Below, piece after piece: positions 40,381 to 49,469 of a stretch of 49,765 nucleotides of DNA. Each line of letters begins with the position of its first letter. Position 1 is the stretch's first letter. The translations under genes and the position numbers were made by a program. Source of the DNA: Sulfuritalea sp. (GTDB taxonomy: Bacteria; Pseudomonadota; Gammaproteobacteria; Burkholderiales; Rhodocyclaceae); NCBI GenBank assembly GCA_030247575.1, contig JAOTRV010000031.1, positions 1-49,765 on the forward strand, read 5' to 3'. The notes under the pieces are model-generated. The model saw nothing but the letters and a program-made list of their open reading frames with translations. It made no database searches and had not been told where the DNA came from.

Positions 40381-40740
40381 TCAGCGGTAGCCGGACAATT
40401 TGTGAAGGACAAAGGTCGCGATATCCGGTGGCATTTCCGCGGACAGCGACTTGAACAAATCGATAATGCGATTGGCGTCAAACGCACCATCCTCAAACAA
40501 CAGCGGCGTTTGCGTTTTTCCGGCAAAAGGGTTTCCTTCATCCACTGCATAGTGACGGTATCCCTTTTCCGCATCCCAGGTAATCGACCGCTCATCGCGA
40601 TACTTGTCATACGCCAGTTGAAAGGCGACCGGGTGGTCCCGATCGTCGAACCAGATCACCAGGTCGAGGTCGTGGCAGAAAAACCAGCGACGCTTTCTTT
40701 CGCCGGGCACCTGCTTATTGGAAGGAAGCTCCCTCAGCAT
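40381..40740 (-). CDS. Conserved hypothetical protein
   Basis: The protein has 119 residues when started at M-L-R-E-L-P-S-N-K-Q-V-P-G. A TTG at 40767 would add nine residues. It has a mix of strands and helices and conserved-looking phrases R-R-W-F-F, D-L-V-I-W-F-D and F-Q-L-A-Y-D-K. There is no signal peptide. I recall similar uncharacterised proteins with the same N-terminus, but no function. It is 21 bp upstream of czcP on the same strand. Confidence 0.66.
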   Translation of the reverse strand: MLRELPSNKQVPGERKRRWFFCHDLDLVIWFDDRDHPVAFQLAYDKYRDERSITWDAEKGYRHYAVDEGNPFAGKTQTPLLFEDGAFDANRIIDLFKSLSAEMPPDIATFVLHKLSGYR

Positions 40741-40809
40741 GATCTTCTCGCTCTCACGCGCCAGCAAAGCGCCTCGGAGTTCCGTTCAGCGGCCAGGCGT
40801 TCGGCATCA

Positions 40810-40911
40810 CTATCGATCCAATTTCGGCTTGGCGACACCGCCGGCCGATTCGAGCACCTGGATCAAATCGGCGGCGCGGCGCTGGTGGATGAATGCCTTG
40901 ATCATTTTCAT
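40810..40911 (-). pseudogene. Truncated PII-like gene
   Basis: This 33-residue frame reads M-K-M-I-K-A-F-I-H-Q-R-R-A-A-D-L-I-Q-V-L. This matches the start of the PII-like protein at 37574 (M-K-E-I-K-A-F-I-R-Q-H-R-I-A-D-V-L). It then loses similarity and ends at TAG. It is the 5' end of a second PII-like gene whose remainder is gone. Confidence 0.72.
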
Positions 40912-40949
40912 CTCGGTTCTCCATCGTGTGTTGGGTGGCCTGAGATCGC

Positions 40950-41381
40950 TCACTCGAACCGAAAATTGATGTGCGTACCCTCGGTGGTCACGCAGTGCCC
41001 TGCCGGGGCGCCGTTTGCCCGCCAGACGGTGGGGCACAGCAAGCTTGCGCCGTTCTCGGCGCGCAACACGGGCTCGGCCGAATACACGTAGTGGTCCGTA
41101 TCCATGCCTGAAAAAATCCGGTCCCAATGCTTGCGATCAATCCCGTAACGTCGCTTCAATTCCGCAAGGTTCTGATTGCGTTCGATAGCAAAGCCGCGCG
41201 CTTCAAAGCGTGTCCCGCGAAATGTCAGGACCATCGTCGAGCCCTCCGGCCCTTCGTGGCGGAACGTGCCGACCGTGATCTCTCGATCGCTCTCCCCTTG
41301 AATGAGGTTGTGCGTATGCCCGGCGCAACCGGCCAGCGCGAGCGTTGCCAGGCACGTCGATACCGCACTCCGCAATCTCAT
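40950..41381 (-). CDS. Putative lipoprotein
   Basis: A 143-residue protein with a lipoprotein signal ending L-A-L-A-G-C19-A-G-H-T-H. The mature part is beta-rich with two Cys (L-L-C-P-T, G-H-C-V-T) and ends H-I-N-F-R-F-E. The ATG overlaps the czcA stop by 4 bp, so the genes are co-translated. No family recognised; perhaps an envelope accessory of the RND pump. Confidence 0.72.
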   Translation of the reverse strand: MRLRSAVSTCLATLALAGCAGHTHNLIQGESDREITVGTFRHEGPEGSTMVLTFRGTRFEARGFAIERNQNLAELKRRYGIDRKHWDRIFSGMDTDHYVYSAEPVLRAENGASLLCPTVWRANGAPAGHCVTTEGTHINFRFE

Positions 41382-44300
41382 GATTTTTCTCGTCCGTCCG
41401 ATGAACCCGGAGAGTTCCGCTCCCTTCGGGTTTCAAGCCATTCGTACATCAGCGGCAGCAGCAGGAGCGTGAGCGCGGTCGAGGTGAGCAGCCCGCCAAC
41501 GACGACCGTCGCCAACGGACGCTGCGTCTCCGCGCCGACACCCTGGGAGAGCAGCATCGGAACCAGGCCGAGGATCGCCACCGAGGCGGTCATCAGCACC
41601 GGTCGCAAGCGCAGCGCCGCTCCTTCGCGCACCGCTTCGCGAATGCTGAATCCCTGTCGTCGCCGATCGTTGAGGAAGGAGACCAGCACGATGCCGTTGA
41701 GCATCGCCACACCGAACACGGCGATGAAGCCGATGGCGGAAGGTACCGACACGTACTGTCCGGTGATCGCCAGGCCGAAGACACCGCCGATCACCGCGAA
41801 GGGCACGTTGGCGATGATCAGCGCGGCGTGGGCCAGTGAGTTGAACGCCGTGTAGAGCAGGATGAAGATCAGGCCGATGGTCAACGGCACGATCACGGCG
41901 AGCCGGGCCATGGCCCGCTGCTGGTTCTCGAAGGCGCCGCCCCATTCCAGCCAGTAACCCTCGGGCAGCTTCACCTGGCTGCGGATTTTGGCGTCGGCCT
42001 CCTTGACGAAGCCGTCCACGTCGCGACCCTTCACGTCCAGTTGCAGTACCGCGTAACGGGAGAGCTGCTCGCGGCGCACGAAGGTGTAGCCCTCGTCCAT
42101 TTCCACCGTGGCGACGCGCGACAGAGGCACCAGTGCCCCGGTCTGGGTACGCAAGGGAATGTCACCGATGGCCTGCAGGCTGTCGCGGAAGGCCGGGTCG
42201 AGCCGTACCTGGATGTCGAAGCGGCGCACGCCGTCGAGCAGGGTGCTGACGGCCTTGCCGCCGATGCCGGCCTGCACCACTTCGAGAATCTCGTCAGCAT
42301 TGATGCCGAAACGCGCCGCCGCTTCCCGGTTGACCTTGACCACGATCTGCGGCTTGCCCTTGTTGGCTTCCAGCGAGAGGTCGGCGACCCCCGGCACGGT
42401 ACCGAGCACCGGCTTGATCTCGGCCGCCAGGCGATCCAGCGTGCCCAGTTCGGGGCCGTAAAGCTTGAGGGCCAGGGTCGCGCGCACGCCCGAGATCAGT
42501 TCCTCGACGCGCATCTGGATCGGCTGCGTGTTGCCCAATACCACGGTCGGCAGCACTTGCTCCAAGGTCTCCTTCATCCGGTCGGACAGCTCGGGCATGG
42601 AAATCTTCTCCGGCCATTCGTCCTTAGGCTTCACGTCCACCAGGACTTCCATGTAGTTGGCGTCGGTGGTCTCGCCCTTCTCGGCGCGGCCGATGGTGGC
42701 GAGCACCGAGCTGGTCTGCGGATATTCCTTCTTCAGCACCGCGTCTATCTTCTGTGAGACGCGCACCGACTCTTCGAGCGATGTCGACGGGATGCCGGTG
42801 ACGCGGAACATGATGGCGCCCTCCTGCAGCGTGGGCATGAACTCCTTGCCCAGGAAAGGAAAGGTGGCAAGCGCCGCCACCAGCAGTACCACGGCGGCGC
42901 CGATCACCTTCTTCTTGTTCTCCAGCGCCCGGTCGAGCAGCGGCAGGTAGGCGGCCTTGACCCAGCGCACGAGAAAGGTGTCCTTCTCTTCCATCGGCTT
43001 CAGGATCAGCGCCGAAAGCACCGGCACCAGGGTCAGCGTCAGGACCAGCGAGCCGACCATGGCGAAGGTGATGGTCAGCGCCATCGGCTTGAACAGCTTG
43101 CCCTCGAGGCCGGTGAGCGAGAACAGCGGCAGGAACACGACGATGATGATGAGGATGGCGAAAGCAATCGGATTGATCACCTCGCGCGCCGCTTCCAGGA
43201 TGATGTGGGTGCGGTTGACCGTCTTGCCCGCCTGATGGGAAAGCAGGCGGAAGCCGTTCTCCACCATCACCACCGCGCCGTCCACCATCATGCCGATGCC
43301 GATGGCCAGGCCAGCCAGCGACATCAGGTTGGCCGACAGGCCGAAGTACTGCATCAGCAGGAAGGCGATCAGCATGGCAAGCGGCAGGGTCGCGACCACC
43401 ACCAGTGCCGAGCGGATCTCGCCGAGGAACAGGAAGAGCACGATCGCCACCAGGATCGAGCCTTCGGTCAGCGCCGCCGTGGCGGTCTTGATCGCCTTCT
43501 CGACGATATCGGTACGGTCGTAGACGGGATTGAGCGTGACGCCGGCGGGTAGCGCCTGCTGGGCCAGCTTGAGCTTCTGCTTCACCGCGTCCACCACATT
43601 CTTGGCGTTCTCGTTGATGCGGGAAAGCGCGATGCCAAGCGTAACCTCCTTGCCGTCGCGGGTCACCGCGCCGAAGCGGACGGCGGCGCCTTCCTTGACT
43701 TCGGCCACGTCGCGCACATAGATCGGCACGCCTTCGTGCGCGGCGACGACGATACTGCCGATGTCCGTGGTGTTGGCGACCAGACCAAGTCCGCGCACCA
43801 GGTACTGCTCGCGGCCGAGGTTCACGTACTGTCCGCCGACTTGCCGGTTGTTGGCGGCGAGCGCCTCCATCACCGACTTGAAACTCAGACCGTACTTGAT
43901 CAGCTTCTGCGGGTGGATCAAGACCTGATACTGCTTTTCCTGGCCGCCCCAGGTAGTGACGTCATCCACCCCGGGCGCGGTGCGCAGCATGAGCCGCACG
44001 CTCCAGTCGTGCAGGGTCCGCAGGTCCATCGCCGAGAGCTTCTGGTCGGCCGACTCGATGGTGTACCAGAACACCTGGCCGAGGCCCGAGCTGTTGGGTC
44101 CCAGCGCCGGCTCGCCATAGCCCTGCGGCAGGCGCTCCTTCGCCTCCTGCAGCTTCTCGCCGACAAGGCGCCGGGCGAAGTAGATATCCACATCGTCCTT
44201 GAAGTAGACCCCAACGTAGGACAGGCCGAACAGCGACACCGAGCGGATCTGTTCGACGCCCGACAGCCCCGCCATTGCGGATTCGATTGGCGCCGTGAGC

Positions 44301-44491
44301 AGCTTCTCGACATCCTCGGCGGCGAGTCCGGGCGACTCGGTGTAGATATTGACCTGGTTCGGCGTGACGTCCGGGAAGGCATCCACCGGCACGGTCAGCA
44401 CGGCGCGGACACCGAAGAAGGTCAGCAGCAGGAAGCCCAGCAGGACCAGGAGTTTGTAACGCAGCGAGAGATCGACAATTCCGTTTAGCAT
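41378..44491 (-). CDS. czcA: RND heavy-metal efflux pump CzcA-like
   Basis: The 1037-residue pump has the usual twelve-helix layout, with the N-terminus V-P-V-D-A-F-P-D-V-T-P-N-Q-V typical of CzcA/CnrA relatives. The helix 4 motif is G-I-G-M-M-V-D-G-A-V-V-M-V-E-N. The Asp that precedes F-G in the CzcA (Zn/Co/Cd) class is replaced, while the later Asp and Glu are kept. The ion is therefore not certain, though CzcI, CzcB, CzcC and CzcP neighbours favour divalent cations. The start is 10 bp after the czcB stop. Confidence 0.9.
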   Translation of the reverse strand: MLNGIVDLSLRYKLLVLLGFLLLTFFGVRAVLTVPVDAFPDVTPNQVNIYTESPGLAAEDVEKLLTAPIESAMAGLSGVEQIRSVSLFGLSYVGVYFKDDVDIYFARRLVGEKLQEAKERLPQGYGEPALGPNSSGLGQVFWYTIESADQKLSAMDLRTLHDWSVRLMLRTAPGVDDVTTWGGQEKQYQVLIHPQKLIKYGLSFKSVMEALAANNRQVGGQYVNLGREQYLVRGLGLVANTTDIGSIVVAAHEGVPIYVRDVAEVKEGAAVRFGAVTRDGKEVTLGIALSRINENAKNVVDAVKQKLKLAQQALPAGVTLNPVYDRTDIVEKAIKTATAALTEGSILVAIVLFLFLGEIRSALVVVATLPLAMLIAFLLMQYFGLSANLMSLAGLAIGIGMMVDGAVVMVENGFRLLSHQAGKTVNRTHIILEAAREVINPIAFAILIIIVVFLPLFSLTGLEGKLFKPMALTITFAMVGSLVLTLTLVPVLSALILKPMEEKDTFLVRWVKAAYLPLLDRALENKKKVIGAAVVLLVAALATFPFLGKEFMPTLQEGAIMFRVTGIPSTSLEESVRVSQKIDAVLKKEYPQTSSVLATIGRAEKGETTDANYMEVLVDVKPKDEWPEKISMPELSDRMKETLEQVLPTVVLGNTQPIQMRVEELISGVRATLALKLYGPELGTLDRLAAEIKPVLGTVPGVADLSLEANKGKPQIVVKVNREAAARFGINADEILEVVQAGIGGKAVSTLLDGVRRFDIQVRLDPAFRDSLQAIGDIPLRTQTGALVPLSRVATVEMDEGYTFVRREQLSRYAVLQLDVKGRDVDGFVKEADAKIRSQVKLPEGYWLEWGGAFENQQRAMARLAVIVPLTIGLIFILLYTAFNSLAHAALIIANVPFAVIGGVFGLAITGQYVSVPSAIGFIAVFGVAMLNGIVLVSFLNDRRRQGFSIREAVREGAALRLRPVLMTASVAILGLVPMLLSQGVGAETQRPLATVVVGGLLTSTALTLLLLPLMYEWLETRRERNSPGSSDGREKS

Positions 44492-44500
44492 GCTGCCCCC

Positions 44501-45745
44501 TTAGTGTGCGTGGCCTTCGCCGAGCAGCGACTTCTGCACCCGTGCCTTGAGGGCATAGGTGCCGGCGGTCACCACGCGCTCGCCGGCCTGCAGCCCGGCC
44601 TTGATGACGACCCGGCCGCGCAGCCTGTCGCCCAGCTCCACGATGCGGGGCTCGAAGCCGCCGTGCTCCTCGATGAAGACCGTGGCTTTGCCGTCCATCA
44701 GCACGACCGCGTCTTCAGGCAACAGCAGGCCGCGACCCTTGCCGCCGGTACGGATCGCGGCGGAGGCGAACATCTCGGGCTTGAGCCGTCCGTCCGGATT
44801 GGCGACTTCGAGGCGCGCCTGGATGGTGCGGGTTTCCTTGTCGACCATTGCCGCGATGTAGGTCAGCTTGCCGCGGAAGACCTGGTCGGGATAGGCGGCG
44901 ACCGTCACCTCGGCCTCCGCCCCGGTCTTGACGCGGCCGAGGTCCTTCTCGAACAGGTTGGCCTCGATCCACAGCGTCGAGAGGTCTGCCACGGTGAATA
45001 TCAGCTTGTCGGGCTGGGCCAGCTCGCCGAGGATGGCGTGCTTCTCGATTACCGTGCCGGCAAACGGCGTGGTCAGCGGGAAAGTCGATACGGCCCGGCC
45101 ATCGTCGGCTGGCGTTGTCCCCACCCCAAGCATGCGCAGCTTGTCGCCGGCGGCGGCGAACGATGCCTTGGCCTTCTCGTACTCGGCGTGGGCGCGCAAA
45201 TGGTCCTTCTGGGCGATGATCTGGTCGCCGTGGAGTTTTTCGGCACGCTCGAAGTCGGCCTTGGCCACCGCGAGCTGGGTCTTCGCCTGGAGATAGCCGG
45301 AATGCGCTTCGCCCACATCGAGGCTGTCGAGCACGGCCAGCACCTGTCCGGCCTTCACCCGATCGCCGAGATTGACGTGGACCTTGACGATGCGTCCCGG
45401 CACCCGTGGTGCGACATGGGTGATGCGGTCCTGGTTGGGGCGGATGGTGGCGGTCACGATCAACTGCTCGCTGATTTCCTGCGCCGCGAGTTCTTCGACC
45501 TTGATCCCGGCGGCTTCGATCGCCTCGGCGCTGAGCTTCAATGACTCCTCCTCACCGTGTCCGGCCTCGCCTTCCTTGTGCTCGCCTTTCTTTTCACCCG
45601 GTTTGTCGGCCGACGCGCCGGGCTTCGCGATAGTCGGCTGCGCCGATGCCGTCGGCGACGGCTCCGGTTTGCCGCAGCCGGCCAGGGAGATGCTCGCCAT
45701 GGCGATCGCCAGTGCGATGCCCAGTTCTGTTCTTGATGTCTTCAT
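44501..45745 (-). CDS. czcB: Periplasmic adaptor CzcB-like lipoprotein
   Basis: I chose the start M-K-T-S-R-T-E-L-G-I at 45745 because it opens a lipoprotein signal (S-L-A-G-C24-G-K-P). The upstream ATG at 45790 would overlap czcC. The protein has 414 residues. After a Lys/Glu/His-rich linker (K-K-G-E-H-K-E-G-E-A-G-H-G) come the lipoyl, hairpin and barrel domains (P-R-V-P-G-R-I-V-K-V, T-P-F-A-G-T-V-I). It ends in G-H-A-H. It links the pump to the outer-membrane channel. Confidence 0.9.
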   Translation of the reverse strand: MKTSRTELGIALAIAMASISLAGCGKPEPSPTASAQPTIAKPGASADKPGEKKGEHKEGEAGHGEEESLKLSAEAIEAAGIKVEELAAQEISEQLIVTATIRPNQDRITHVAPRVPGRIVKVHVNLGDRVKAGQVLAVLDSLDVGEAHSGYLQAKTQLAVAKADFERAEKLHGDQIIAQKDHLRAHAEYEKAKASFAAAGDKLRMLGVGTTPADDGRAVSTFPLTTPFAGTVIEKHAILGELAQPDKLIFTVADLSTLWIEANLFEKDLGRVKTGAEAEVTVAAYPDQVFRGKLTYIAAMVDKETRTIQARLEVANPDGRLKPEMFASAAIRTGGKGRGLLLPEDAVVLMDGKATVFIEEHGGFEPRIVELGDRLRGRVVIKAGLQAGERVVTAGTYALKARVQKSLLGEGHAH

Positions 45746-45786
45746 GAGTTCTTTTCCAATACGTGTGTTCTTCAGGTGGCCGCTCA

Positions 45787-47106
45787 TCATTTCGTTCCCG
45801 TCCAGCCGGCGCTCTGTTCCAGCTCGCTGCGGGTCAGGGCGAAATCGGTCATCGCCTCCAGTACCTCGCGGCGGGTATCGAGAACTTGCCGGGTGGCGAG
45901 CAGCATCTGCACCAGGCTGATCTCGCCGGCGCGATAAGCGGCGCTGGATAGGCGCTGGTTTTCTTCAAGGCGCTGCAGCACCGACTGATCCATGCGCCGG
46001 ACCCTCTGGCGCAAGCTGTCGAGCTTTTGCCACAAGGTCAGGACGCGCGCGCGGGTGTCGCGGCCGGCGGCCTGTTTCTCGATCTCCGCCTGGGTCAGTT
46101 CCGCCGACGCCTTGCCGATGCCGGCGGCGTTGCGGCGGAAGAATGGCAAGGGAATGGAGACGCTCAGCCCGACGAGCTTCTCGCGAGCATCGCCGGGACC
46201 TTCGCGAGCGGAACTCAGACCGACAGTGACGTCGGGATACACCGCCGCACGTTCGAGGCCCAGCCGGTTGCGTGCCGCTTGTTCACGGTAGTCGAGTGCG
46301 CGCAGCTGCGCCCGGCTCGCTGCCGCAGCCAGCAATTGGTCCACGGAATAAGGCAGTTCCGAATTCGCGACGAGCGCCCCTTTGACGACAGGCAGCTTCT
46401 CGGCGGGCAATTGCAGCAAGGTGGCCAAGTCGGCCCGCGCCTGGATCAACAGTTCGGCGACGATTTCGAGCTGGTTGCTGGCGCGCCCGAGTTCGACTTC
46501 GGCAAGATTGGCGTCGAGCTTGGTGTCTTCTCCCGCATCGAAGCGCTTTCGAGTCACTGCACTGTTGTTCTTGATCAGATCGACCAGACCTGTTTCCATC
46601 TCGGCGCGTAGTTGCAGGCTCAATACGCGGACGAACTTCTGCTCGACCTCGGCGCGCAATTGCCGGCGGGCTTCCTCGATGGTTTCACGGTGCGCCGCCA
46701 GATCCTGTTCCGCAGCCGTCCGGCGGTAACCCTGCTGACCAGCAATCTCCAGCGTTTGCGTCAGGCCGACGTTCCACTCGCGTTGCGTGCGTTCGTTGAG
46801 CGTCGGGTCGGGAACCGTCCGCCGCAGGCGCTCGGCGGCAATCTGTGGGTTGTTCCAAAACAATCCCTGGGCGTCGGCAAGTTGCCCTTCGGCGGCGACG
46901 AGATTCGCTCGTGCGCTGTTCAGGACTGGATTTGACTGGTCGGCGAGTTGCCAGGCGGCTTCCAGGGTCAGCGGGAGATTGGCCGCCGTCGCAGTGGCGC
47001 CAACAGGTGCAGGCATCGCGACCGGGTTGGCCGGGTATCGCGAGTTTTGCGCGTGGGAGGGCAGTGCGGTAAGCAGCCCCAGCAATAGCAATAGTGTCTT
47101 TTTCAT
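45787..47106 (-). CDS. czcC: Outer membrane efflux channel CzcC-like
   Basis: A 439-residue TolC-family protein with a signal peptide (about 1-19, ending S-H-A). It has typical CzcC phrases such as L-P-L-T-L-E-A-A-W-Q-L-A, N-P-V-L-N-S-A-R-A-N-L-V-A-A-E-G-Q and A-Y-R-A-G-E-I-S-L-V-Q-M-L-L-A. It is the first pump gene after czcI on this strand, 115 bp downstream of it. Confidence 0.9.
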   Translation of the reverse strand: MKKTLLLLLGLLTALPSHAQNSRYPANPVAMPAPVGATATAANLPLTLEAAWQLADQSNPVLNSARANLVAAEGQLADAQGLFWNNPQIAAERLRRTVPDPTLNERTQREWNVGLTQTLEIAGQQGYRRTAAEQDLAAHRETIEEARRQLRAEVEQKFVRVLSLQLRAEMETGLVDLIKNNSAVTRKRFDAGEDTKLDANLAEVELGRASNQLEIVAELLIQARADLATLLQLPAEKLPVVKGALVANSELPYSVDQLLAAAASRAQLRALDYREQAARNRLGLERAAVYPDVTVGLSSAREGPGDAREKLVGLSVSIPLPFFRRNAAGIGKASAELTQAEIEKQAAGRDTRARVLTLWQKLDSLRQRVRRMDQSVLQRLEENQRLSSAAYRAGEISLVQMLLATRQVLDTRREVLEAMTDFALTRSELEQSAGWTGTK

Positions 47107-47221
47107 CGAATTCCTCAGCGAGTTGAATCATGCGAAGAATCCGACGGAACGCAGCCGACAGCCCGCTGGCGCGGGCTCGGTCAGCCGTCAAGGACGAAAA
47201 GGTGTAGCGCGTCCCGCCGGA

Positions 47222-47566
47222 TCAGGCGAGGCGGGCGAGTGGCGGACGGTCGAAGGGATCGACAGTGGTGGAGCAGAACTCCGCGACAGGGGGTGCCACG
47301 AGTTGGGGCGGGCTGTTATCGCCCAGCGTCGGCGACAAAGCCGGGACGAACGACGAGAACGACAGATGGCAGAATCCACAGTCAGGATCAATCTGGGTGC
47401 CGGTGTCGCTCGACTTGTCCGTCGAGCGATCATGTTGATGCATGTGATGCCCGAAATGCGCTGCCTGCGAAGATTCCTTCTGATGCTGGCAGTAGCCGGA
47501 TGCCGCCGCGAAGGCCGCGTTTAGCGGCAGCAGCACCAGCAGAAGAAGGGCGAGGAAGCGTCTCAT
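47222..47566 (-). CDS. czcI: CzcI-like small secreted regulatory protein
   Basis: The protein has 114 residues and a signal peptide (about 1-20), followed by Y-C-Q-H, a His-rich stretch (H-F-G-H-H-M-H-Q-H) and D-C-G-F-C-H. CzcI of Cupriavidus is a small periplasmic His/Cys protein at the head of czcCBA with a role in regulation. The arrangement fits here. Upstream on the minus strand, TTGCTG (47602-47597) and TACTGT (47580-47575) with a 16-bp spacer could be the operon promoter, though weakly supported. Confidence 0.85.
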   Translation of the reverse strand: MRRFLALLLLVLLPLNAAFAAASGYCQHQKESSQAAHFGHHMHQHDRSTDKSSDTGTQIDPDCGFCHLSFSSFVPALSPTLGDNSPPQLVAPPVAEFCSTTVDPFDRPPLARLA

Positions 47567-47665
47567 GGGCGCTTACAGTACCACAAAGTTAGATATCAGC
47601 AATCCACGCAGGGCAATCCACGTGTCTTCAACATGATCCCCAATCACCACCTCTACCTAAAGCGG

Positions 47666-48010
47666 CTAGTCTTGCCGTTCAGTTCGGCGTGACGCTGTCT
47701 GAAGAGATATCCGATGCAGATCAAAGCGATGCAATTCGACCGCCTGAATGTGCCTTTCTCGGCTGGCTGCGGTTTCCTCGTACATCAGTTTTGCTTCCTT
47801 GAGGGATACAGGACTTGCATTCATCTCGCGTACCACGATCTCCCATTCGCGGTCTACAACACGAAAGTTGAGTACATCACCCGGCTTAACCAGTTGGGAT
47901 GGTCTGGCGATGCCCCCATTGACCAGGACTCTGCCGCACTCGACACTTTGAGTGGCAAGTTTCCTAGTCAGGTGGAAGCGCGCGGCCCACAGCCATTTAT
48001 CAATACGCAC
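47666..48010 (-). CDS. hslR: S4-domain RNA-binding protein, Hsp15-like
   Basis: Started at GTG 48010, this is a 114-residue protein beginning V-R-I-D-K-W-L-W-A-A-R-F-H-L-T-R, the S4 domain start of Hsp15/HslR. It continues with G-R-V-L-V-N-G-G-I-A-R-P-S-Q-L-V-K-P-G and L-M-Y-E-E-T-A-A-S. An ATG 72 bp upstream in frame would add 24 residues not typical of the family. Hsp15 binds stalled 50S subunits with attached nascent chains after heat shock. It may be an ordinary gene next to the island or carried as cargo. Confidence 0.83.
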   Translation of the reverse strand: MRIDKWLWAARFHLTRKLATQSVECGRVLVNGGIARPSQLVKPGDVLNFRVVDREWEIVVREMNASPVSLKEAKLMYEETAASRERHIQAVELHRFDLHRISLQTASRRTERQD

Positions 48011-48348
48011 TGATCGTAGATCTGTCGCAGTTTGAGATAGGGGATGATAACCAGTCCTTTGGCATAAACGTGCAAATATCAAGTCTCGTTTCCAGCACCA
48101 TGCCTATCCACCTATCGCTTTGGAAATCGCGAAAACCGGCTTCAGCCCGGATCCAAAGCGCGCGATCGCGTCACGTTGCTCACGAAGCTCGCCATAGGAA
48201 AATGGTTTCGATGGAGCAGCCTGTACATTGTTCGACTTCACGAACTCTCATCGGAGCAGACCGGACGACCGGGAGTCTGATTTTAACCACTTGACTCTAT
48301 AGTTGCTGCAGGGTTTGAAATGGTGGCACGTTTACTTGGAGCGCATCA
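48011..48348. other. Intergenic region with hairpin and MerR-type promoter
   Basis: The 338 bases between the Hsp15-like and transglutaminase-like genes hold no gene I can support. A two-part hairpin is present at 48116-48160, with outer arms CGCTTTGGA and TCCAAAGCG and an inner CCGG...CCGG pair. The MerR-type promoter at 48291-48321 is listed separately. Confidence 0.55.
48291..48321 (+). promoter_or_regulatory. Orphan MerR-type (PbrR/CadR-like) promoter
   Basis: TTGACT (48291-48296) and TGAAAT (48316-48321) are 19 bp apart. The sequence TTGACTCTATAG, the GGGTTT before the -10, and AAATGGTGG nearly repeat the promoter at 29376 (TTGACTCTGTAG...GGGTTT...TAATGGTGG). No MerR gene lies nearby, so PbrR at 28495 may act here in trans. 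The next gene is the transglutaminase-like protein. Confidence 0.8.
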
Positions 48349-49104
48349 ATGAAACCCGATACATCAACGCAAAACCTTCTGGCTGTCACCCCTTTGCTGG
48401 ACTTCCAACATCCGGCCCTGCAACAACTGATCGATGAACGTGGCTGGCGCGACCTGTTAGAGTTCGAGCGCATCGGCGCGGTCTATGATTTCGTCCGCAA
48501 TGATATTGCCTTCGGTTACAACCAGTCAGACGACCTGCCTGCCTCGCATGTGCTGGCCGACGGTATCGGCCAGTGCAACACCAAAGGCACCTTGCTAATG
48601 GCCTTGTTGCGCGCCGTTGGCATACCCTGCCGCTTTCATGGCTTCACCATCGACAAGGCGCTGCAACGCGGGGCCATTACCGGCCTGGCCTATCTGCTTG
48701 CTCCGCGCAACATCATCCACAGCTGGGTCGAAATTCATTTCGATGGGCGCTGGATCAATCTCGAAGGCTTCATCCTCGACGCGCACTATCTGGCCAGCCT
48801 GCAGCGGCGCCATCCCGCTGCCACGCGTTTTTGCGGCTACGGCGCGGCGACGCCGAATCTGGCCAATCCGGCGGTCGAATGGAAAGGCGCCGATACCTAT
48901 ATCCAGAAGGACGGCATCAATCACGACTACGGCTGCTTCGACAGTCCGGATGTTTTCTACTCCAGGTACGGCAGCAATCTGTCCGGCTTCAAGCGCTGGC
49001 TGTACCAGTGTGTGGTGAGGCACTGGATGAATCGGAATGTTGCGAATCTGCGCCAGTTGAAATGCTTGGACTCAACACATCATCTACTACGCTTTCCCAG
49101 ATAG
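48349..49104 (+). CDS. Transglutaminase-like superfamily protein
   Basis: A 251-residue protein with no signal peptide. The transglutaminase-like core has G-Q-C76-N-T-K-G-T-L-L-M-A-L-L-R-A-V-G-I-P and I-H-S-W with His124. The usual third residue, Asp after W-I-N-L, is Glu139 here, though D132 is close. Bacterial members can be proteases, amidases or transferases. The MerR-type promoter directly upstream suggests metal-induced expression. I do not know its substrate. The C-terminal third (from about 170) is family-specific and unrecognised. Confidence 0.82.
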   Translation: MKPDTSTQNLLAVTPLLDFQHPALQQLIDERGWRDLLEFERIGAVYDFVRNDIAFGYNQSDDLPASHVLADGIGQCNTKGTLLMALLRAVGIPCRFHGFTIDKALQRGAITGLAYLLAPRNIIHSWVEIHFDGRWINLEGFILDAHYLASLQRRHPAATRFCGYGAATPNLANPAVEWKGADTYIQKDGINHDYGCFDSPDVFYSRYGSNLSGFKRWLYQCVVRHWMNRNVANLRQLKCLDSTHHLLRFPR

Positions 49105-49469
49105 CTTGGGTCGGAGTGTCAGAGGCTGCCGTTCAACGCGATCGCCGACTGATCGGCAGGTAACCTGCACATTGCCGACCGAGTCTAGCAGGGGGCCGAG
49201 GTTTACTTTGGACGAGCAGTTCTCATTCAGGTCCAACTCTGTACGACTGCTCCAAGTCGAATACCTGCCGTTGAACCGTTGTAAAGTCGAATGACGGCAT
49301 TGGGCACAAAGCCGAAATTGAATCCTTCAAGTTCGCTGCCGCACAGGAGCCATCGAAACTGAGTTGTCAGGAAACCACCGGTGGCCTACCACGACACCCG
49401 GCTACGCGCGAAGTGTTACATCATGGCGCACCACGCCCTTGTGGGGCGTGATGCCCCACAAGGAGTGAT
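49105..49469. other. Gene-free stretch at the right edge
   Basis: I find no gene here. The composition is more even and AT-richer than in the flanking genes, similar in feel to the region at 600-960. The hairpin at 49437-49463 is listed separately. Confidence 0.5.
49437..49463 (-). terminator. Hairpin after the minus-strand gene at the right edge
   Basis: CCTTGTGGGGC (49437-49447) and GCCCCACAAGG (49453-49463) form a perfect 11-bp stem with the loop GTGAT. It starts 6 bases after the stop of the minus-strand gene, where a terminator is expected. No strong T-run follows, so the function is probable rather than certain. Confidence 0.6.
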
